The notes: generated by a model from the letters alone, not told the origin. Counted from the stretch's first letter, positions 15,869-25,042 are shown. The stretch: DNA of 64,000 nt from Bacillus cabrialesii (GCF_004124315.2 NZ_CP096889.1:866001-930000); one strand, 5' to 3'. Made by a program: numbers and translations.

Positions 15869-17059
15869 TTAGGCTTGAGCACCTGTCAGTTTATTGTATC
15901 TATAATACAAGAAGGCGGCTGCAGCTGTTCCGATGACTGCTATGCCGAAGTCGAACATAAAGATATGGGCGATGCCTCCCGCTTTTGCGATGAGCCCCGT
16001 AGCAATCGGCAGCAGAATCGACGCGATGCTTGAAGCGGTGGCTACAATTCCGGTAACGGTTCCTTTTCGCTTCCAGAAAAGCTCTGTCATTAATGTAATG
16101 GTAATTTGAAACACACCCGCGGTTGAAAAGCCTAAGAAAAAGGCGGTGATATCGAGCACAACTGGCACATGAACCGTCAGCATGACCGCGAGCGTACATA
16201 AAGTAATAATAGGATATAAGAGCGTAATCATGACTGGCTTTACCCATCTGTTCAGCAGAAGGGCTAATAATAAAACGGATGTCAGAGATCCTATGCTGTA
16301 ATAGCTCAGCAATTGCACGGATGCTGATTCAGCTAGACCGGCAGCCTTTTGCGCGTAGCTCGGGAGCCAGATTTGAGAAACCGTAAATAAAGCTGTAGAT
16401 GTAAAACCGATAACGATCAGTGCGATGCCTTCTTTCTGGAAAACGGGTTCAGACAAGAAAGCGGAGGTTTCCTGTTGGCCGCCGCTAATTGGCTTGTTCT
16501 GTTTCTTAGGAAACGGCAGTGTTGATAAGTAAACGATATTCAGCACATAGACTGCTGCCGGCAGATAAAAAGCAAATCCGTAAAACAGGCTGTGATCTGC
16601 TAATAATGTGATCAGAAGCGGCAAAAGTGCGGCTCCGACAGACATAAAGGCTTTAACCAAGACATTCGCCGAGCCGGAAGCAGACGGGAAGAGCTCGGTT
16701 AAGGCCGGATATGTTCCGGCGTCCATTGCTGAATTTGCGACTCCGGCTAATAAGGCGAACACAAACGCCAATTCATAGCTCGGTGATAAAGGAATACCGA
16801 CTAAAAAGACGGCCATAATTCCCGCAGAAGCGACAACAAGCGGTTTTCGGCCGATTTTATCTGATAAAACCCCGGAAATGCCGTATGTCAGAAGCTTGCC
16901 GAACCCGATAGCGGCAATGACATAACTGATGCCGGTCGGATCGGTATTCCACTGTTTTGTTAAAGAGGACATATTGGATGCGAGAATGATGTTGACCATT
17001 CCCAGAAAGAAGTAGTTGATATACATTCCGGATGCTGTTTTGATAGGTGTCGTTTTCAT
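15869..17059 (-). CDS. yfkL: Major facilitator superfamily transporter YfkL
   Basis: 396 residues with 12 predicted membrane helices and the MFS loop 2-3 motif GVLSDKIGRKPLVV (about 60-73). The central cytoplasmic loop (KKQNKPISGGQQETS) separates two six-helix halves. AGGAGG ribosome site before ATG 17059. Resembles drug/metabolite efflux or uptake carriers; substrate unknown. Between two terminators, convergent with yfkM, downstream of yfkK on the same strand but separated by a terminator. Confidence 0.88.
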   Translation of the reverse strand: MKTTPIKTASGMYINYFFLGMVNIILASNMSSLTKQWNTDPTGISYVIAAIGFGKLLTYGISGVLSDKIGRKPLVVASAGIMAVFLVGIPLSPSYELAFVFALLAGVANSAMDAGTYPALTELFPSASGSANVLVKAFMSVGAALLPLLITLLADHSLFYGFAFYLPAAVYVLNIVYLSTLPFPKKQNKPISGGQQETSAFLSEPVFQKEGIALIVIGFTSTALFTVSQIWLPSYAQKAAGLAESASVQLLSYYSIGSLTSVLLLALLLNRWVKPVMITLLYPIITLCTLAVMLTVHVPVVLDITAFFLGFSTAGVFQITITLMTELFWKRKGTVTGIVATASSIASILLPIATGLIAKAGGIAHIFMFDFGIAVIGTAAAAFLYYRYNKLTGAQA

Positions 17060-17126
17060 GCTTGTCCTCCTACAAATCTTATTCGAACATGTTGCTGTTT
17101 GATGTTCATGGACGTTTGTGGCAATG

Positions 17127-17158
17127 ATAAAAAAGACTCGCCGAGTTTTCGGCCAGTC
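17127..17158 (-). terminator. Terminator after yfkK
   Basis: On the minus strand GACT-GGCCGA / TCGGC-GAGTC forms a stem with one mismatch, followed by a run of six T (forward A-run 17129-17134). Confidence 0.75.
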
Positions 17159-17162
17159 TCCA

Positions 17163-17378
17163 TTATTTACGAAGCGAAGCTAGTTCTTGTGCAATTGCCT
17201 GCATTTCACTCGGGCTGAATGATTGTTTTTTCATCACCATGCTGTGAAGGTACGTGAGGTCTTCGATCTTTTCATCACTGAAATCCTCCGCTTTGATCAC
17301 GCCGACGTTCAGCATGTTCAGTTTTTGGGAAATCTCTTCAATCATTTGAGTTAATGTTTCTGTATTTGGGCTGGACAA
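17163..17378 (-). CDS. yfkK: UPF0435-type small protein YfkK
   Basis: 71 residues, start TTG at 17378 with AAAGGATGG upstream. Helical, acidic, no membrane segment; [19 protein letters not shown] and [17 protein letters not shown] are the conserved ends of this Bacillales-only family. Function unknown. It is a monocistronic unit with its own terminator. Confidence 0.85.
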   Translation of the reverse strand: MSSPNTETLTQMIEEISQKLNMLNVGVIKAEDFSDEKIEDLTYLHSMVMKKQSFSPSEMQAIAQELASLRK

Positions 17379-17534
17379 GTGGTTCCATCCTTTCTTTGCG
17401 CGATATTGGGTATGTTTTATTCTAACAGAATTCGATCAGAAAAAAACCCTATTCTAAAAGCTGGCTGTTGATTGCAAAAAAGTGGTGACATCAGTTGAAA
17501 AGGAAATGAACATCCTACTAAGATATTCATGAAG

Positions 17535-17560
17535 GTTTCTTTTTAGAGAAATAGGGGCAA
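17535..17560 (+). promoter_or_regulatory. Possible SigB promoter of yfkJ-yfkI-yfkH
   Basis: GTTTCT (17535-17540), 14-base spacer, GGGCAA (17555-17560). Two deviations in each box from GTTTAA/GGGTAT. The operon is remembered as SigB-controlled in B. subtilis. Confidence 0.45.
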
Positions 17561-17581
17561 AGAATAGGGAGGTTGCACAAC

Positions 17582-18052
17582 ATGATAAGCGTGTTATTTG
17601 TTTGTTTAGGAAACATTTGCCGGTCTCCGATGGCAGAAGCGATTTTTCGGGACTTGGCAGCCAAAAAAGGATTAGAGGGGAAAATCAAAACGGATTCAGC
17701 CGGTATCGGCGGCTGGCACATCGGCAATCCTCCGCATCAAGGAACGCAGGAGATATTGCAAAGAGAAGGAATCAGCTTTGAGGGCATGCTGGCGCGTCAA
17801 GTCAGCGAACAAGATCTGGCCGATTTTGATTACATCATTGCGATGGACGCAGAAAATATCGGGAGCCTCAGAAGCATGGCCGGTTATAAGAACACCCCGC
17901 ATATCAAGAGGCTCTTGGACTATGTTGAAGATTCAGATCTGGCTGACGTTCCCGATCCTTACTACACAGGGAACTTTGAAGAGGTCTGCCAATTAATCAA
18001 AACGGGCTGTGAGCATCTGCTTACATCCATTCAAAAAGAAAAACAATTGTGA
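17582..18052 (+). CDS. yfkJ: Low-molecular-weight protein tyrosine phosphatase YfkJ
   Basis: 156 residues from ATG 17582 (GGGAGG upstream; a TTG three codons earlier is open). The P-loop VCLGNICRSPMAE (CX5R: Cys and Arg in CLGNICR) and the general acid loop DVPDPYYTG are intact, so it should be an active LMW-PTP, the second one besides YwlE in B. subtilis. Cytoplasmic. First gene of yfkJ-I-H; the yfkI frame begins inside its stop region, 17 bases before the chosen yfkI ATG. Confidence 0.93.
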   Translation: MISVLFVCLGNICRSPMAEAIFRDLAAKKGLEGKIKTDSAGIGGWHIGNPPHQGTQEILQREGISFEGMLARQVSEQDLADFDYIIAMDAENIGSLRSMAGYKNTPHIKRLLDYVEDSDLADVPDPYYTGNFEEVCQLIKTGCEHLLTSIQKEKQL

Positions 18053-18069
18053 GTGAAAGGGGAATTTGC

Positions 18070-18390
18070 ATGAACAACGAACGGTTAATGCTGAAAGGGA
18101 TATTTCTTGGAGCCGCGGCAGGCGCGGCGTTATCACTGCTCCATAAGCCGACAAGACAGGCATGCGGCATGAGATGGCTGACATGCAAGCATAAACTTTC
18201 ACTGTACAAAAGCAATCCGGAACTGTTGAAAAACACCGTCATCACAAAAGTGGACGAGGCCAAGAAGCTGGCCCAAACGCTGTCAGATGAAGTCGGCTTT
18301 GTGAATCAGCAGGTGAAAGAGCTGAAGAAAACAACACCGCAAGTGATGGAGCTCGTACAAGAAACGAAAGAGCATTTTTCAAAAAAATGA
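18070..18390 (+). CDS. yfkI: YtxH-like general stress protein YfkI
   Basis: 106 residues from ATG 18070 (AAGGGGAA upstream). One N-terminal hydrophobic, glycine/alanine-rich segment (GIFLGAAAGAALSLL) followed by a charged helical tail rich in Lys/Glu, the layout of YtxH-domain stress proteins. Two cysteines (CGMRWLTC) are unusual for the family. Role unknown; co-transcribed with a phosphatase and a BrkB-type membrane protein. Confidence 0.83.
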   Translation: MNNERLMLKGIFLGAAAGAALSLLHKPTRQACGMRWLTCKHKLSLYKSNPELLKNTVITKVDEAKKLAQTLSDEVGFVNQQVKELKKTTPQVMELVQETKEHFSKK

Positions 18391-18413
18391 ACAAACACGT
18401 GAGGTGAGACGAC

Positions 18414-19241
18414 ATGAACTTTCTGAAAGAGCTTTTCAGCAGATACACCCTTCATGAGGGGCAAAGCAAATCAGCGGAGCTGGCGTATTTTTTTCTATTG
18501 TCGCTGTTTCCGTTTTTGATTTTTATGCTGACGCTCACCGCGTATCTTCCGATTTCCACCGATGATGTTCTGGGAGTCGTGGAACAATACGCTCCCGGCA
18601 GCGCGATGTCCCTCATTGAATCCATTACCCAACAAACCTTAAATAATCGAAATGGCGGATTGCTGTCATTCGGGATTATCGCGGCTTTATGGTCTGCGTC
18701 TAATGGAATGAACGCCATCGTTCGATCGTTAAACCACGCGTATGATGTGGAAGAAAACCGCTCTTTTATCATTGTTCGTCTAACCTCAATTTTTCTGACG
18801 ATTGCCATGGTATTTACGATTTTAGTGGCCTTGCTTCTGCCGGTGTTCGGCCGGGAGATTGGAAGGCTTGCTTCTGACTTTGTCGGCGCGTCGGATCTGT
18901 TTTTATCCGTATGGGCCGCAATTCGCTGGGGTGTCAGCCCGCTTATCCTTCTGATTGTTTTTTCCGCCCTGTATGTGATTGCGCCGAACAAAAAGCTGTC
19001 TCTCCGGTTTGTCATGCCGGGTGCGGTCTTTGCGACCATCGGCTGGATCGTGGTCAGCACCCTGTTCTCATTTTACGTCAGCACGTTTGCGAACTATAGC
19101 GCCACATATGGAAGCATCGGGGGAATCATCGTCCTGATGATTTGGTTTTACTTGAGCGGGATTTTAATTATCCTGGGAGGAGAAATCAACGCTCTTTTAC
19201 ATAAACGTAAAAAGCTTCCTGATGAAAATCCCTATCATTAG
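18414..19241 (+). CDS. yfkH: BrkB/YihY-family inner membrane protein YfkH
   Basis: 275 residues with six membrane helices. Family marks: KSAELAYFFLLSLFPFL (about 19-35), LWSASNGMNAIVRSLNHAY, and YGSIGGIIVLMIWFYLSGILIILGGEINA near the C-terminus. The family was once called ribonuclease BN by mistake; its members are membrane proteins, perhaps transporters of unknown substrate. Last gene of the yfkJIH stress operon. Confidence 0.9.
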   Translation: MNFLKELFSRYTLHEGQSKSAELAYFFLLSLFPFLIFMLTLTAYLPISTDDVLGVVEQYAPGSAMSLIESITQQTLNNRNGGLLSFGIIAALWSASNGMNAIVRSLNHAYDVEENRSFIIVRLTSIFLTIAMVFTILVALLLPVFGREIGRLASDFVGASDLFLSVWAAIRWGVSPLILLIVFSALYVIAPNKKLSLRFVMPGAVFATIGWIVVSTLFSFYVSTFANYSATYGSIGGIIVLMIWFYLSGILIILGGEINALLHKRKKLPDENPYH

Positions 19242-19293
19242 CGCATCCTATAAACGAACTTCAGTTCAAAAAAGAAGTCGGGGGGCTATCGTG

Positions 19294-19401
19294 ATGACCA
19301 AGCATACGAAAAAAGGCGGAAGCCACAATAAACAAAATTCGAAAAGCAAATCAGGCAATAAAACAAGCGGAAGCGCCAACGGACAAAACGGCTACCACTA
19401 G
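19294..19401 (+). CDS. Short basic Lys/Asn/Gly/Ser-rich peptide, 35 residues
   Basis: ATG 19294 (or GTG 19291) follows AGTCGGGGGGC, and the frame reads MTKHTKKGGSHNKQNSKSK… ending NGYH, stop at 19401, with a strong terminator 3 bases later. The composition (Lys, Asn, Gly, Ser, Gln, no hydrophobic core) resembles the minor small acid-soluble spore proteins of Bacillus, but I do not recognise it as a named one. The ribosome site, codon-like pattern and tight terminator make translation likely; it may be the last gene of the yfkJIH unit, 52 bases after yfkH. Confidence 0.6.
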   Translation: MTKHTKKGGSHNKQNSKSKSGNKTSGSANGQNGYH

Positions 19402-19404
19402 CAT

Positions 19405-19438
19405 AAAAGCCTCCTGACACCATGTCAGGAGGCTTTTT
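19405..19438. terminator. Bidirectional terminator between the small ORF and yfkF
   Basis: AAAAGCCTCCTGACA / TGTCAGGAGGCTTTT perfect 15-base stem, loop CCAT, A-run before and T-run after. Confidence 0.92.
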
Positions 19439-19440
19439 GA

Positions 19441-20616
19441 TTAAGAAGATGAAGAATAGGTCTCAGCCGGTGACCAGCTTTTCGGTTTTCCAAGCACAAG
19501 GGCCAGCCACACAACACTAAGCGTGAGAGTAATAAAATAAAACAAGTTGGCGCTTTCAAAGGTCTGCATATACCAGCCGCCGGCAATCGGGCCGAGAATG
19601 CTGCCGAGACTGAATGTAATGCCGCAAAGCAGGTTCCCCGCCGGCAGCAGGTGGGGCGGTAGAAGATCTGTCATGTAGCTGATGCCAAGTGTAAAGGTTG
19701 ATCCGACTGCCATTCCCGCAATAAAAAAGCAGCAGCCGATCACGTAAGGGGAAGAAAATACGCCGGCGATGAAAAAGCAGAGCGCCCCTGTCAGCAAAAT
19801 CACAAGCAGCACATTCCGTCGCCCGTATTTATCGCTGAGGATGCCGAGCGGAAACTGAAAGATAATGCTTCCGATTGCAAATGCGGGAAGAATCAGTGCC
19901 ACCGCGTCTACTGATATCCCCAGCCGGAGCGCGTACACAGGAAAGCTTCCGTTTAGCGCAGTCTCCAGAAAGCCGTAGCCAAATGTAGGCATAAAGGCAA
20001 CCCAGCCAAACATCATGGCTTGATAAAACCGCCTGAAGCTATTGTCTGATTTGGTTTCGTGAGGACTGGTTTCCGGGTATGCATTTTGTAGAAAGAAAAC
20101 AAAAAGCCACGCAAACAGGCTAAAGCAGCCGGACACGATAAAAGGCAGCGCCGGGCTCAGCTTGACAAGCGGAACCATAAACGGGCCGGCGGCAAAGCCA
20201 AGGCCGAAGGAAAGCCCGTAAATCGACAGGTTTCTTCCGCGATTTTGTTTTGATGACATGGAGGTCACCCACGTTTGCGTGGAAAAGTGAAGCATGTGGT
20301 CGCCGATTCCGATGAACAGCCGAAGCAGGAACCAGATCCAGACCGACTGAAGCCAAATAAATCCGAACAAGCTTAAAATGACAATGCTTCCGCCAATGAC
20401 GATCAGCGGCTTGAATCCGAGCTTTCTGAGCGGCGCTTCCATAAACGGCGAAGCCAAAAGCACGCCGATATACAGTCCGGTCGCGTGCAGGCCGTTGATG
20501 GCGGCCGATTCTCCGTTTGTTTCAAAAATGATTGAGATGACAGGCAGCAGCATGCCTTGTGAAAACCCGGAAATCGAAACGAGCAAGACAAGGATAAAGA
20601 AATGAAATCGTGACAT
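19441..20616 (-). CDS. yfkF: Major facilitator superfamily transporter YfkF
   Basis: 391 residues from the ATG at 20616, chosen because AAGGAG lies 8 bases upstream; the open frame runs 49 codons further but without a ribosome site. Twelve membrane helices, MFS motif GILSDKYGRRNVLLV in the second half (about 266-280), charged central loop (ETSPHETKSDNSFRR). YfkF-type proteins are annotated as multidrug/sugar-efflux-like; substrate unknown. Monocistronic, divergent from chaA. Confidence 0.87.
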   Translation of the reverse strand: MSRFHFFILVLLVSISGFSQGMLLPVISIIFETNGESAAINGLHATGLYIGVLLASPFMEAPLRKLGFKPLIVIGGSIVILSLFGFIWLQSVWIWFLLRLFIGIGDHMLHFSTQTWVTSMSSKQNRGRNLSIYGLSFGLGFAAGPFMVPLVKLSPALPFIVSGCFSLFAWLFVFFLQNAYPETSPHETKSDNSFRRFYQAMMFGWVAFMPTFGYGFLETALNGSFPVYALRLGISVDAVALILPAFAIGSIIFQFPLGILSDKYGRRNVLLVILLTGALCFFIAGVFSSPYVIGCCFFIAGMAVGSTFTLGISYMTDLLPPHLLPAGNLLCGITFSLGSILGPIAGGWYMQTFESANLFYFITLTLSVVWLALVLGKPKSWSPAETYSSSS

Positions 20617-20783
20617 CGTGTCAGTTCTCCTTATGTGGTATCTATGTTGATCGTACAATGTTTTCCAAAAGCGGGCAACCTGAAAAAAGCCTATATCACG
20701 ATGAACATTTGCCCTCGTGTAATCATGAAGGTTTTTGTGAAGAATAAAGATAAAACAAGTCATAAAAAAGGAGCTATTTCACC

Positions 20784-21839
20784 ATGAATCGTATCTTTTT
20801 TATTTTAGTGGCGGCGGGTGTTCCGCTTTCTGTGATTGGAAGTTTGATGCATTGGCCTTCTGCTGTTCTTTTTGCCGTTTATTGCGTAACGATTATCGCG
20901 CTTGCGAGTTATATGGGAAGGGCGACAGAAGCATTGTCCATCATTGCAGGACCGCGGATAGGCGGTTTGTTGAACGCCACCTTCGGAAATGCGGTTGAAC
21001 TGATTATTTCCATTTTTGCATTAAAGGAAGGCCTGACCGGAATCGTGCTTGCCTCTTTAACCGGTTCAGTGCTGGGGAACCTGCTGCTGGTCGCGGGCTT
21101 ATCGTTTTTTGTCGGCGGTTTAAAGTATAAGCGGCAAGAGTTTAATATTCATGATGCGCGCCATAATTCAGGGCTTCTGATTTTTGCCGTCATTGTCGCC
21201 TTCGTGATTCCCGAAGTATTTTCTATTGGAATGGGAGGCGCGAGCAAGCTCAATTTAAGCATCGGCATCAGCATCATCTTGATTCTGTTATATGTAGCGG
21301 CGCTGTATTTTAAACTAGTCACGCACCGCGGAGTTTATCAGCCGAATCATGCCGCCCAGCATGAAGAAGAGGAGCATCCGGAATGGTCAGGGAAGGTTGC
21401 GACGATTGTCTTGTTTGCGGCAACGATTGTCGTGGCATACATATCTGAAAACCTGGTCCACACATTCCACTCGGTGGCTGAGCAGTTCGGCTGGAGTGAG
21501 CTGTTTATCGGTGTCATTATCGTTGCGATTGTCGGTAATGCCGCGGAGCACGCGTCAGCCATCATCATGGCCTATAAAAATAAAATGGACATTGCGGTTG
21601 AAATCGCAGTCGGTTCCACACTGCAGATTGCTATGTTTGTCGCACCGGTTCTCGTCATCTGTTCCATCTTTTTCCCGGTAAGCATGCCGCTTGTATTTAC
21701 ACTGCCGGAGCTTGTGGCGATGGTGTCGTCGGTTCTCTTGATGATCGCGATTTCGAATGACGGTGATTCCAACTGGTTTGAAGGGGCGACATTGCTTGCC
21801 GCATATGTGATTATGGCGATCGGCTTTTTCCTTCTTTAA
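20784..21839 (+). CDS. chaA: Ca2+(cation)/proton antiporter ChaA (YfkE)
   Basis: 351 residues, 11 membrane helices in two inverted repeats. The CAX ion-binding motifs are present in both halves: GNAVELIISIFALKEG (about 69-84) and GNAAEHASAIIMAYKNK (about 252-268), with an acidic/His loop HAAQHEEEEHPEW between. The B. subtilis homologue YfkE has been characterised and crystallised as an H+/Ca2+ exchanger. It exports calcium using the proton gradient. ATG 20784 follows AAAAAGGAG. Upstream of yfkD, 70 bases apart, probably one operon. Confidence 0.93.
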   Translation: MNRIFFILVAAGVPLSVIGSLMHWPSAVLFAVYCVTIIALASYMGRATEALSIIAGPRIGGLLNATFGNAVELIISIFALKEGLTGIVLASLTGSVLGNLLLVAGLSFFVGGLKYKRQEFNIHDARHNSGLLIFAVIVAFVIPEVFSIGMGGASKLNLSIGISIILILLYVAALYFKLVTHRGVYQPNHAAQHEEEEHPEWSGKVATIVLFAATIVVAYISENLVHTFHSVAEQFGWSELFIGVIIVAIVGNAAEHASAIIMAYKNKMDIAVEIAVGSTLQIAMFVAPVLVICSIFFPVSMPLVFTLPELVAMVSSVLLMIAISNDGDSNWFEGATLLAAYVIMAIGFFLL

Positions 21840-21909
21840 CCTGAAAAAATGATGGATAACAACAAAGCGGGATGAAAAGACTAAGGGAAAATGCCATAGA
21901 AAGAGTGAT

Positions 21910-22704
21910 ATGATGAAAAAGCTATTTCATTCCACACTTATTGTGTTGTTATTCTTTAGTTTTTTCGGCGTTCAGCCTATCCACGCGAAAAAGCAGTTTA
22001 AGGTTCCTAATTCTGTCGCGAGCATTTCGAAGGAAAACACGTATCCGAATGCTTCACAGGATCAGCCGATGCTTCAGCCGAGCAAGCTGGCAAAGGAATT
22101 GCTCGATCATTCTGAGGTGAAGATTGAAAACCCCCATCTCATCAAAATGCTGAATGAATCCAACATATCCGGCACACCGCTTGCGGTTGGCTATCGGGCG
22201 ACAATCTTTCTCGGGAAATGGGCGCTTGGCTATGAATCAAATGAAACCGTGGCGAACTGGGAATATAAAAGAATCAATACAAACCGAGCGGATAACCGCG
22301 GCGGAAAAGAAACGGCTGAAATGCATTATGCCCAGGAACAGCAATACAAAGTGAAGGGCGGCCTGACAGCTAAGGTTCCAAATGCTGAAGATGTCAAAAG
22401 CATGATGATGCTGAAAGCGATGGAAAAAACAAATCTTCCGCTTGCATTTGAAACGGTCGTTGGAGCGGGCACAAAACGCGATCAAATTTATAAAGTCGCT
22501 CCTAAAAAACTAGGTTATCTAAATGCATACGCACCGGCAGTGAATGAAAAAGGAAAAGTGACTTACGGTGAAGTGTACTTAGTGCTGAAAGGGAATAAAC
22601 GAAAACTTGTCGTGAAAAATGTCACGTCACAGGGAATCGGCGCCTGGATTCCGGTTCAAGACCATGTCACATTTGGCTTTCAGCTTTCCTCCCTGCCAAG
22701 ATAA
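21910..22704 (+). CDS. yfkD: Exported protein YfkD
   Basis: 264 residues. Begins with a signal peptide (MMKKLF…STLIVLLFFSFFGVQPIHAKK, cleavage probably after IHA). The mature part is basic and soluble with FLGKWALGYESNETVANWEYKR and YGEVYLVLKGNKRK; a YfkD-like family restricted to Bacillales. No catalytic motif recognised. Follows chaA and ends at a strong terminator. Confidence 0.82.
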   Translation: MMKKLFHSTLIVLLFFSFFGVQPIHAKKQFKVPNSVASISKENTYPNASQDQPMLQPSKLAKELLDHSEVKIENPHLIKMLNESNISGTPLAVGYRATIFLGKWALGYESNETVANWEYKRINTNRADNRGGKETAEMHYAQEQQYKVKGGLTAKVPNAEDVKSMMMLKAMEKTNLPLAFETVVGAGTKRDQIYKVAPKKLGYLNAYAPAVNEKGKVTYGEVYLVLKGNKRKLVVKNVTSQGIGAWIPVQDHVTFGFQLSSLPR

Positions 22705-22705
22705 A

Positions 22706-22745
22706 TAAAAAACTGATTCCAACTCTGATGGAATCAGTTTTTTTG
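22706..22745. terminator. Bidirectional terminator between yfkD and yfkC
   Basis: AAAAACTGATTCC / GGAATCAGTTTTT perfect 13-base stem followed by further T; A-run on the other side serves yfkC. Confidence 0.9.
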
Positions 22746-22746
22746 T

Positions 22747-23589
22747 TTATTGCGTTCTTTCAATTCGGACCGCTTCCTCAAGCATTTGCACATCGTTTTG
22801 GTACAGCTGGCGAACGAGAACCCGTCTCACAGCAAGGCTTGCTCTGAAATAATCATCATCTTTCACCATTCCTTTTACGGTGAATTCGACGCCGCGGTTG
22901 ATTTTATTTAGCGCGGTTATGCCGTGGATTTGAAAAGGCTCCGTCGGGTTGCCGAATTCATCCCGCTTCAGTGAATCACGAAGCTCTTCATTCAGCATGT
23001 CACAAGCCTCTTCCAATACGCTGTACACGCGGTCCGGATCTTCTTTAAAGCTAATGAGAAAGGATTCGGTGATCCGCATAAAATCGATATTGTAATTTTC
23101 TATCTGTCTGACCTCGCCGTTGCTGATGGTGAGCAGCTTCCCGCTCCATTCACGGATTTGCAGCGAGCGAAGGCCGATTTCCTCCACTGTCCCGTTAAAC
23201 AAATTGTTGACGGTGACATAATCGCCTTTATGGAGCTGGCGTTCATAAATTAAGAATACACCCGCCAGCACATCTTTAATCAGCGATTGGGCGCCAAAAC
23301 CGATGACGATACCGGCTACGCCCGCCCCGGCTAAAATTTTGCCGAAGTCATGCACAAATAAAGAAATAACGTAAAAGATAAAACCGATCGTCGCCGTATA
23401 CTGGGTGACAGAACGGATAAGGCTTTCAATTGTTTTTTCTTTTCTTTCTTCAATGAAGTCCGTCCGTTTAAAAAACAGCTGTACGAGCCGGTTGATGATA
23501 AAAACACCGACCCAAAGGATAACGGCAACGAGGAGAATATCGACGATTTTATTTTGGAAAATCTCCGTAAGTGTTTCTTCCATCCGCAT
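22747..23589 (-). CDS. yfkC: MscS-family small-conductance mechanosensitive channel YfkC
   Basis: 280 residues. Three N-terminal membrane helices (about 14-120), the third being the glycine/alanine-rich pore helix AGAGVAGIVIGFGAQSLIKDVLAGVF, then the beta domain (GTVEEIGLRSLQIREWSG) and the mixed C-terminal domain. Opens under membrane tension to release solutes on hypo-osmotic shock. Start at 23589 touches the stop of yfkAB; AGGAG 4 bases upstream favours either this ATG or the ATG two codons in. Confidence 0.9.
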   Translation of the reverse strand: MRMEETLTEIFQNKIVDILLVAVILWVGVFIINRLVQLFFKRTDFIEERKEKTIESLIRSVTQYTATIGFIFYVISLFVHDFGKILAGAGVAGIVIGFGAQSLIKDVLAGVFLIYERQLHKGDYVTVNNLFNGTVEEIGLRSLQIREWSGKLLTISNGEVRQIENYNIDFMRITESFLISFKEDPDRVYSVLEEACDMLNEELRDSLKRDEFGNPTEPFQIHGITALNKINRGVEFTVKGMVKDDDYFRASLAVRRVLVRQLYQNDVQMLEEAVRIERTQ

Positions 23590-24711
23590 CTAACTCCTGG
23601 CTTGACGTTTTGTGAAATCTGTATTCTGATAATAACTGTTTTTGACAAGAACATTCGGCCCGAGGCATCGGACATTCGCGCAGTGGCAATTCAGCTCTTT
23701 CGCAAGCTTCGTCTCTCTCCATTTTTCATAGGCGGAAGGGAGGCTGTCCGTCTGAATATTGCCAAGCGGCGGCGTATCGCCGAAATCGGTCACGATAATG
23801 TTTCCGTCGAAAATATTCACATTCAGGCGGGAACGGCCGTCAGGGTCATTTCTCACTGTGACGTTTTTCGCCGCGCGAAGCCGGCGAAGCAGCTTTTGAT
23901 CGTCTTCGTCCGAACTGCAGGCATAAAACGGCAGTGTCCCGAAAAGCATCCACGTCTTTTCATCACGAATATCCAGCAAGCGGTGAATGGCCTGTCTCAT
24001 CTCTTTCAGGCTGAGAGATTCAAGAGCGCTTGCGAAATCGCTTGGATACATCGGGTGGACTTCGTGACGCTGACACTTCATATCTTCTGTGATTTGGCGG
24101 TGAATATGCTCAATATGCGGAAGTGTGCGTTTATTCAGCATCGTTTCCGCTGACACCATCACCCCGGCATCCACGAGTGTGCGGCTGTTTTCGATCATTT
24201 TTTCAAAATAGCGCGCGCGCTGTTCGAAGGTGGGTTTTCTGTCCATCATGGCAAAGCCAATTTCGGCAAAATCCTCAACTGTACCCCAGTTATGAGAAAT
24301 ATGAAGGACATCAAGATACGGAATGATCCATTCATATCGCTCAATATCAAGGGTCAGGTTGGAATTGATTTGCGTCCGCACACCACGTTCGTGGGCATAC
24401 TTTAATAACGGAACGACATATTCTTTTACTGATTTTAACGAAAGCATCGGCTCTCCGCCTGTAATACTGATGGACCTGAGGCGCGGGATTTCCTCCAGCC
24501 GTTTTAGCAGAAGATCTATTGGCAGAGCATTCGGGTCTTTAGGCTGCAATGTATAGCCTACAGCGCAATGCTCACATCTCATATTGCACAGTGTTGTCGT
24601 TGTGAATTCAACGTTTGTCAGCTGCATGTCTCCATACTGGTCAACATCCATATAGGCTTCCCAAGGATCAAACTCGGGTGAAATCGGACGCAGCTTCGTG
24701 TTTTGTGTCAT
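23590..24711 (-). CDS. yfkAB: Radical SAM protein YfkAB (CapA-like, SPASM-type C-terminus)
   Basis: 373 residues. The radical SAM cluster motif CNMRCEHC (Cys 42, 46, 49) binds the 4Fe-4S cluster and SITGGEPML is the SAM-binding GGE motif. The C-terminus has extra cysteines (CHCANVRCLGPN), suggesting an auxiliary cluster. In old B. subtilis 168 annotation the gene was split as yfkA/yfkB; here it is intact. Substrate unknown. AAAGGAG lies before ATG 24711. Upstream member of a two-gene operon with yfkC. Confidence 0.88.
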   Translation of the reverse strand: MTQNTKLRPISPEFDPWEAYMDVDQYGDMQLTNVEFTTTTLCNMRCEHCAVGYTLQPKDPNALPIDLLLKRLEEIPRLRSISITGGEPMLSLKSVKEYVVPLLKYAHERGVRTQINSNLTLDIERYEWIIPYLDVLHISHNWGTVEDFAEIGFAMMDRKPTFEQRARYFEKMIENSRTLVDAGVMVSAETMLNKRTLPHIEHIHRQITEDMKCQRHEVHPMYPSDFASALESLSLKEMRQAIHRLLDIRDEKTWMLFGTLPFYACSSDEDDQKLLRRLRAAKNVTVRNDPDGRSRLNVNIFDGNIIVTDFGDTPPLGNIQTDSLPSAYEKWRETKLAKELNCHCANVRCLGPNVLVKNSYYQNTDFTKRQARS

Positions 24712-24856
24712 GACTATCTAACTCCTTTATAAATGGGGCATACTAACGCTGCCAACAGTTAATTTTAGACCTGATTTGACAAGTTCGCAAGTAGCGGAGC
24801 GATTGAAAAACCGCAAAAAATGAGCTACCATAATAAAAAATGAATGGAGGAACACA

Positions 24857-25042
24857 ATGGGGAACGCCGTAAACAATAAGGATCAGCAGATTGATTATTT
24901 AAAGAACAGACTTGACATGTTTATGAACGTCATCGATTCATTAGACCCTGAAGCAACCGACGTTGAAGATATAGATAGGCTGATCAGCATGCTGGATGAC
25001 CTGGAAGCCAAATACGAACGCTTTAAAAAAGACTGGGAATAA
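24857..25042 (+). CDS. yfjT: Small acidic protein YfjT (SE1561 family)
   Basis: 61 residues, strongly acidic and helical: QIDYLKNRLDMFMNVIDSLDPE and DIDRLISMLDDLEAKYERFKKDW. Matches a short Bacillales/Staphylococcus family of unknown function. ATGG start after ATGGAGGAACACA. Own terminator at 25041-25069. Confidence 0.83.
   Translation: MGNAVNNKDQQIDYLKNRLDMFMNVIDSLDPEATDVEDIDRLISMLDDLEAKYERFKKDWE

Noticed and set aside
18452..19060. 202-codon minus-strand ORF opposite yfkH
   Set aside because: Antisense to a well-supported BrkB-family membrane protein; codon pattern belongs to the plus strand.
20617..20763. 49-codon upstream extension of yfkF
   Set aside because: No ribosome site at 20763, non-family residues, and a clear AAGGAG before the ATG at 20616.
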